Source: Epiperipatus broadwayi (taxonomy: Eukaryota; Onychophora; Udeonychophora; Euonychophora; Peripatidae). Taken from it: DNA of 64,000 nt. Shown piece after piece: positions 61,006 through 64,000 of this stretch. Under the pieces are notes generated by a model, which worked only from the letters and a program-made list of their open reading frames with translations, was not told where the DNA came from and searched no databases. The number at the start of each line of letters is the position of its first letter. Position 1 is the first letter of the stretch. Where the stretch lies: NCBI GenBank assembly GCA_028023455.1, contig JAQFVV010000072.1, positions 3,864,501-3,928,500 on the forward strand, given 5' to 3'. The position numbers were made by a program, and so were the translations under genes.

Positions 61006-62004
61006 TGACGATACCCAATGTGAAATTTTCCAGCCGCAAGACTTGGATATTACGAAGTTTCAAATCAAGCAGACACAGAATGGGAAACAAATTCCGCCTA
61101 CTACTAAGATTTCAAATAGATATTAATTCAGAACAAAGTCAACGAAGGAGTGAAACGAAACATATCGTTCTTAAAATCTTAGTAGCAGATAAAATATGGT
61201 TTCCATTTCCTAACTGCTTGGTTTTGCTCAGTTAATTTTTTTGCTCTCGTGGTTTACATTGTTCTGAATTACTCTCTACTTCAAATTCTAGAAGTAAATG
61301 GAGTTGGTTTCCATTTTCCATCTGCTTGAATTGGAAGTTTTAAACACTCAAGTAGTACTCCAGATTATGATATTCAGTAGCATATGGTCAGTCAACCGGG
61401 CGTGCCGGGGGGGGGGGCATACCAAGTTATCTTATTTTAATCAACTACATAATATAGATCTTAAACATTAATAAAATACTAAAAGGTCGCCATTTGATAC
61501 AAGTTCTTATACATAAAGAAAGACTATCCAATCTAACATTACTTTCTATAGAAAATAAATTATGCAAAGACTTAAATTTAAGTGAGATACACATAAATTT
61601 GGTGAAATTAAAACAAGGCAAATAAGGTTATATTAATTTTGTTTTTCTTTTATGTTAATATTAATGTGTTTTTAAGTTAACTATTACTATTTAGATAAGA
61701 ATAAATGTTCTATATGTTCCTTTCTTGTATTAAAAATTAAAGATTTGATTTTTTTATTAACTGGGAACCCCACTCCATAATTGTGCCTGGGGCCTCAAAG
61801 TTCAAAGAGTGGCGCTGATGGTATTATCATACTTTGTTGTATGTAATTCCAGTATTAGCACTATACAGATTCTATTATCATTTTCAAAATCTTTCCCTGA
61901 TCATTTGTGATGATGGCCATTTAAATATTGAATGTTTTAAGAAGAAAAATAAACTTTTTTTAAACTTTCCATTTTGATTCAACTGTTAGTAATAGCACAC
62001 AATT

Positions 62005-62070
62005 TAGTACATAACCCAGCATTTCAAGAGACATTGTTCTCTCTTCTTCAGGTGTTGCTGGCTTGACCAG
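62005..62070 (-). repeat. CTGAAGA...GAAA hairpin flanked by CCAGCA/TGCTGG
   Basis: On the minus strand CCAGCA, a short linker, CTGAAGA, a five-pair stem (AGAGA/TCTCT), then GAAA and directly TGCTGG. This would pair as a stem I, but there is no stem III or NUH triplet, so it is not a standard hammerhead. Confidence 0.45.
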
Positions 62071-62345
62071 TGATAGTATCTGGACTTTCAGATTCTTGAA
62101 TATTGAATTTTAAAGTAATTAATTCTCTAACCAGTTTGTGAATTTGAAAGCTGATCCATTAAACAGAGGGTTAACAGTTAAACTATCACTAACAAATAAT
62201 ATTTGGTTGTAGCATCATATTTATTACTTATAGTAATCTGCTTTCAGGCAAAGAATTAACATATAACCTTACTGAGTAATCATGATGTTAATAATGTATA
62301 AATATTTATGATATCTTTGCATCATTATGAATCACAGTTGTGTGT

Positions 62346-62433
62346 AAATGTGATTTATAAATAAATGTAAAGTGAATAAAACATCTGAAAATGAATGTTT
62401 TATTCACTTTACATTTATTTATAAATCACATTT
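62346..62433. repeat. Perfect hairpin, 39-bp arms
   Basis: Arms 62346-62384 and 62395-62433 are complementary throughout with a 10-base loop. AT-rich, non-coding. The lack of mismatches suggests recent origin. Confidence 0.85.
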
Positions 62434-62465
62434 TCTTAATGCATATATTGTAGATATATATATAT

Positions 62466-62725
62466 TTATCATCATTTTCAACAATTATCGATTCACTGCA
62501 GGATGAATGTCAAAGTTTATCCACCTCCAATTTCTAGCCTCTCTTCTCCACATCACCCCAGCACACTTCCTTATTTCATCCATCTATTTTACATGTGGTT
62601 TCTTTCTAGGTTTTTGCAATTTCTTGGAATCCAGTTCTAAGATTTCAACTGTCTATCTGTTGCCACCTCTTTTGTCTCTTAATTCTTTCAATACTGCCAG
62701 TAACACCTGTTTGTTCCCTGCATGT
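62466..62725 (-). mobile_element. RTE-like LINE 3' end
   Basis: The minus strand has the C-terminal segment and a short GAT-type tail (plus-strand TATCATCATTTTCAACAATT). Landmarks ATGTGGTTTCTTTCTAGG and CTTGGAATCCAGTT match the 42.3 kb copy. 5'-truncated and frameshifted. Confidence 0.75.
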
Positions 62726-62903
62726 ATTTCGTTTTCGTTATATATATATGAGTATAATAAATATATTTTTAAAATAAATTTCTTGATTACATTATATGAT
62801 TAAGAATATGCATTTCTACTAATTATGCAGCATGTCCATCCTCTGCTGATACATCTGAATGAATAACATGAGTCAAATAAGAAAGTGGGGGTACTCTGTA
62901 TTT

Positions 62904-63010
62904 TTTTTCTAATGCGTCATAGCATCAGCCGGGAAGCGAACCTGCTAACCTGGGACAACTGCTTGTAAAGCAGCTGTCGCTGACCTCTTGAGCACCAATG
63001 CTTGATGGGT
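62904..63010 (-). mobile_element. tRNA-derived short SINE with 9-bp TSD
   Basis: The minus strand has GCTCAAGAGGTCAGCGACAG (A-box region), an anticodon arm GCTGCTTTACAAGCAG, a perfect B-box core GGTTCGCTTCCC and the tail CTATGACGCATTAG plus an A run. The flanks share TCTGTATTT at 62895-62903 and 63013-63021. An extra segment of about 12 bases sits before the B box compared with a standard tRNA. Confidence 0.8.
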
Positions 63011-63084
63011 AATCTGTATTTGATACTCTTTTTACATATTTAATTCCTTTATTATTAAACCTAATGCTCATACCATCATTTCTT

Positions 63085-63135
63085 GACAGTTAACAGTTTC
63101 GACTGCGCCTGCAATCTTCCTCAGAACTATGAAAT
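63085..63135 (-). repeat. Interspersed repeat with CTGAGGA hairpin, third copy
   Basis: Related to 4.6 and 6.4 kb: minus strand CTGAGGA, a hairpin (GATTGCAGGCGCAGTC) and GAAACTGTTAACTG. The GAC/GTC stem base is changed but still closes as GAtT/AGTC-like. Not a supported ribozyme. Confidence 0.4.
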
Positions 63136-63254
63136 ATATATTTGATACCACAACCTAACTTAGGACATTTATCTATTAAACTGTAGTAACTGACTATCCC
63201 ATCCATCCATCTATCTATCTATCGAACTTCTTATATACATACATATACTGAACA

Positions 63255-63450
63255 ATAATAAAGATATGTGTGAGAGATTGTGATCTGAGTCAACTGATAA
63301 GTGTTGGGAAAGCACGAAATGTGCATCTTGGGAATCATACAACTTTTCACATGTCTTCTTCAGTCATATGATTATGATTACACTCCTCCACACGGTGTTA
63401 AAAACAGCGAGAGTGGTGTAGTGAAAATTATACTACAAAAATGTTATTCA
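63255..63450 (+). mobile_element. Family-1b repeat, second copy
   Basis: It shares with 24.1-24.3 kb the hammerhead region and a downstream body with TTTCACATGTCTT, CATATGATTATGATTACA and GTGTAGTGAAAAT. It is a distinct, older branch of family 1. Confidence 0.65.
63280..63336 (+). ncRNA. Hammerhead motif, family 1b, core-mutated
   Basis: CTGATAA (63294-63300) replaces CTGATGA, a change at the essential G8. GAAA at 63316-63319, stem II GTGTT/AGCAC and stem III TGTGCATC are kept. Stem III has a G-C pair where family 1 has A-U, and the triplet is ATC. The structure is clear but cleavage is unlikely. Confidence 0.65.
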
Positions 63451-64000
63451 TTAAGTCAGTTATCAATGCTTGCGTAAATTTTAATGCAGTACTAATATTT
63501 ATAACATCTACATTTTAAACTATAAACGTAGGATTATTTAAAGAGTCTTTCAAAAATTCAAAATATTTACTCAAGATAATAATTTTTATAAAATAAATAA
63601 ATGCTTATGTAGACATTTGGATTAGTAATAACTAAATGACACGAGTGGCATTCGTACCCAACAAACTGGCAAGAGACAAAAACCATAGAACCCTGAGCAA
63701 TCCATTTTATTCATAAATTAGGATATGAATATCAAACACGCTCAACTTTTTTTTTTTAGTTGTCATTTCTATTTAGAAACTTTTAAAACTATTATTCAGT
63801 GAAATTACAAATTTGTTACACCATCAATAAATCTAAAAGAGGCAACAATAATAATCCTTTCCTCTCTCTCCCAATAAAATGATTGAGTTAACTTGATTTA
63901 AAAATTGTTTAATTAACTTTTGGAAGTGAAACGACATGAGTATAAAAAAAATTAACAGAAAAAAAATACACATATGTATATAATTCATTTCCTGCTAACG
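63451..64000. other. AT-rich end of window, nothing recognised
   Basis: No gene or repeat supported. Confidence 0.5.

Overview
The window is strongly AT-rich eukaryotic DNA, probably from an invertebrate animal. It has no operons, no ribosome binding sites and no long open frames. It holds abundant microsatellites, remnants of several non-LTR retrotransposons, tRNA-derived SINEs and many inverted repeats. I found no host protein-coding gene that I can defend. Every open frame longer than 60 codons is either a retrotransposon relic, a by-product of a simple repeat (a poly-Tyr frame in a TTA array, a poly-Met frame in a GAT array) or chance. I cannot name the species; the RTE-like elements and ribozyme-bearing repeats fit many metazoans.

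The most interesting content is two families of short, non-coding interspersed repeats that each carry a type I hammerhead self-cleaving ribozyme motif. Family 1 (unit about 471-473 bp) is at about 13.4, 18.3, 19.7, 23.0, 29.6-30.9, 43.3-44.4, 57.5-58.0 and 60.8 kb. Family 2 is at 18.7-19.66 kb, with a relic at 35.8 kb. The conserved cores (CUGAUGA and GAAA), stem II, a two-pair stem III, the NUH cleavage triplet and a stem I split by an internal loop can be read directly. Compensatory changes between copies support both folds: CCAA/UUGG versus UCAA/UUGA in stem I of family 1, and C-G versus U-A in stem III of family 2. A diverged branch of family 1 (24.1 and 63.3 kb) has a G-C pair in stem III where the others have A-U.

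The ribozyme repeats recur in one layout: one or two direct copies followed by an inverted copy. At 29,601-30,882 the whole direct-direct-inverted composite lies between perfect 14-bp target-site duplications, so it looks like one insertion. At 13,443-13,591 a 149-bp insertion made only of the element's end in inverted duplicate has perfect 13-bp duplications. This resembles what is known for metazoan retrozymes and for Penelope-like elements. Which enzyme mobilises them is inference.

Other contents: (i) ultra-short tRNA-derived SINEs of about 95 bp, a tRNA head plus a tail like TATGACATATG-A(n), at 8.6, 17.6, 28.1, 58.8 and 62.9 kb, several with target-site duplications; (ii) RTE-like LINE 3' fragments at 1.9, 7.7-8.6, 42.3, 46.5, 56.8-57.4, 59.7 and 62.5 kb, the better-preserved ones ending in GAT-repeat tails; (iii) two decayed copies of a second LINE at 49.1-50.1 and 51.6-52.4 kb; (iv) a 5'-truncated LINE with a YMDD motif, a Cys/His segment and a poly(A) tail at 20.84-22.25 kb; (v) MITE-like or foldback elements at 9.0, 25.8, 34.0, 41.1 and 41.7 kb; (vi) tandem arrays at 50.6 kb (116 bp) and 55.2 kb (351 bp). 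The rest is featureless AT-rich DNA with simple repeats.
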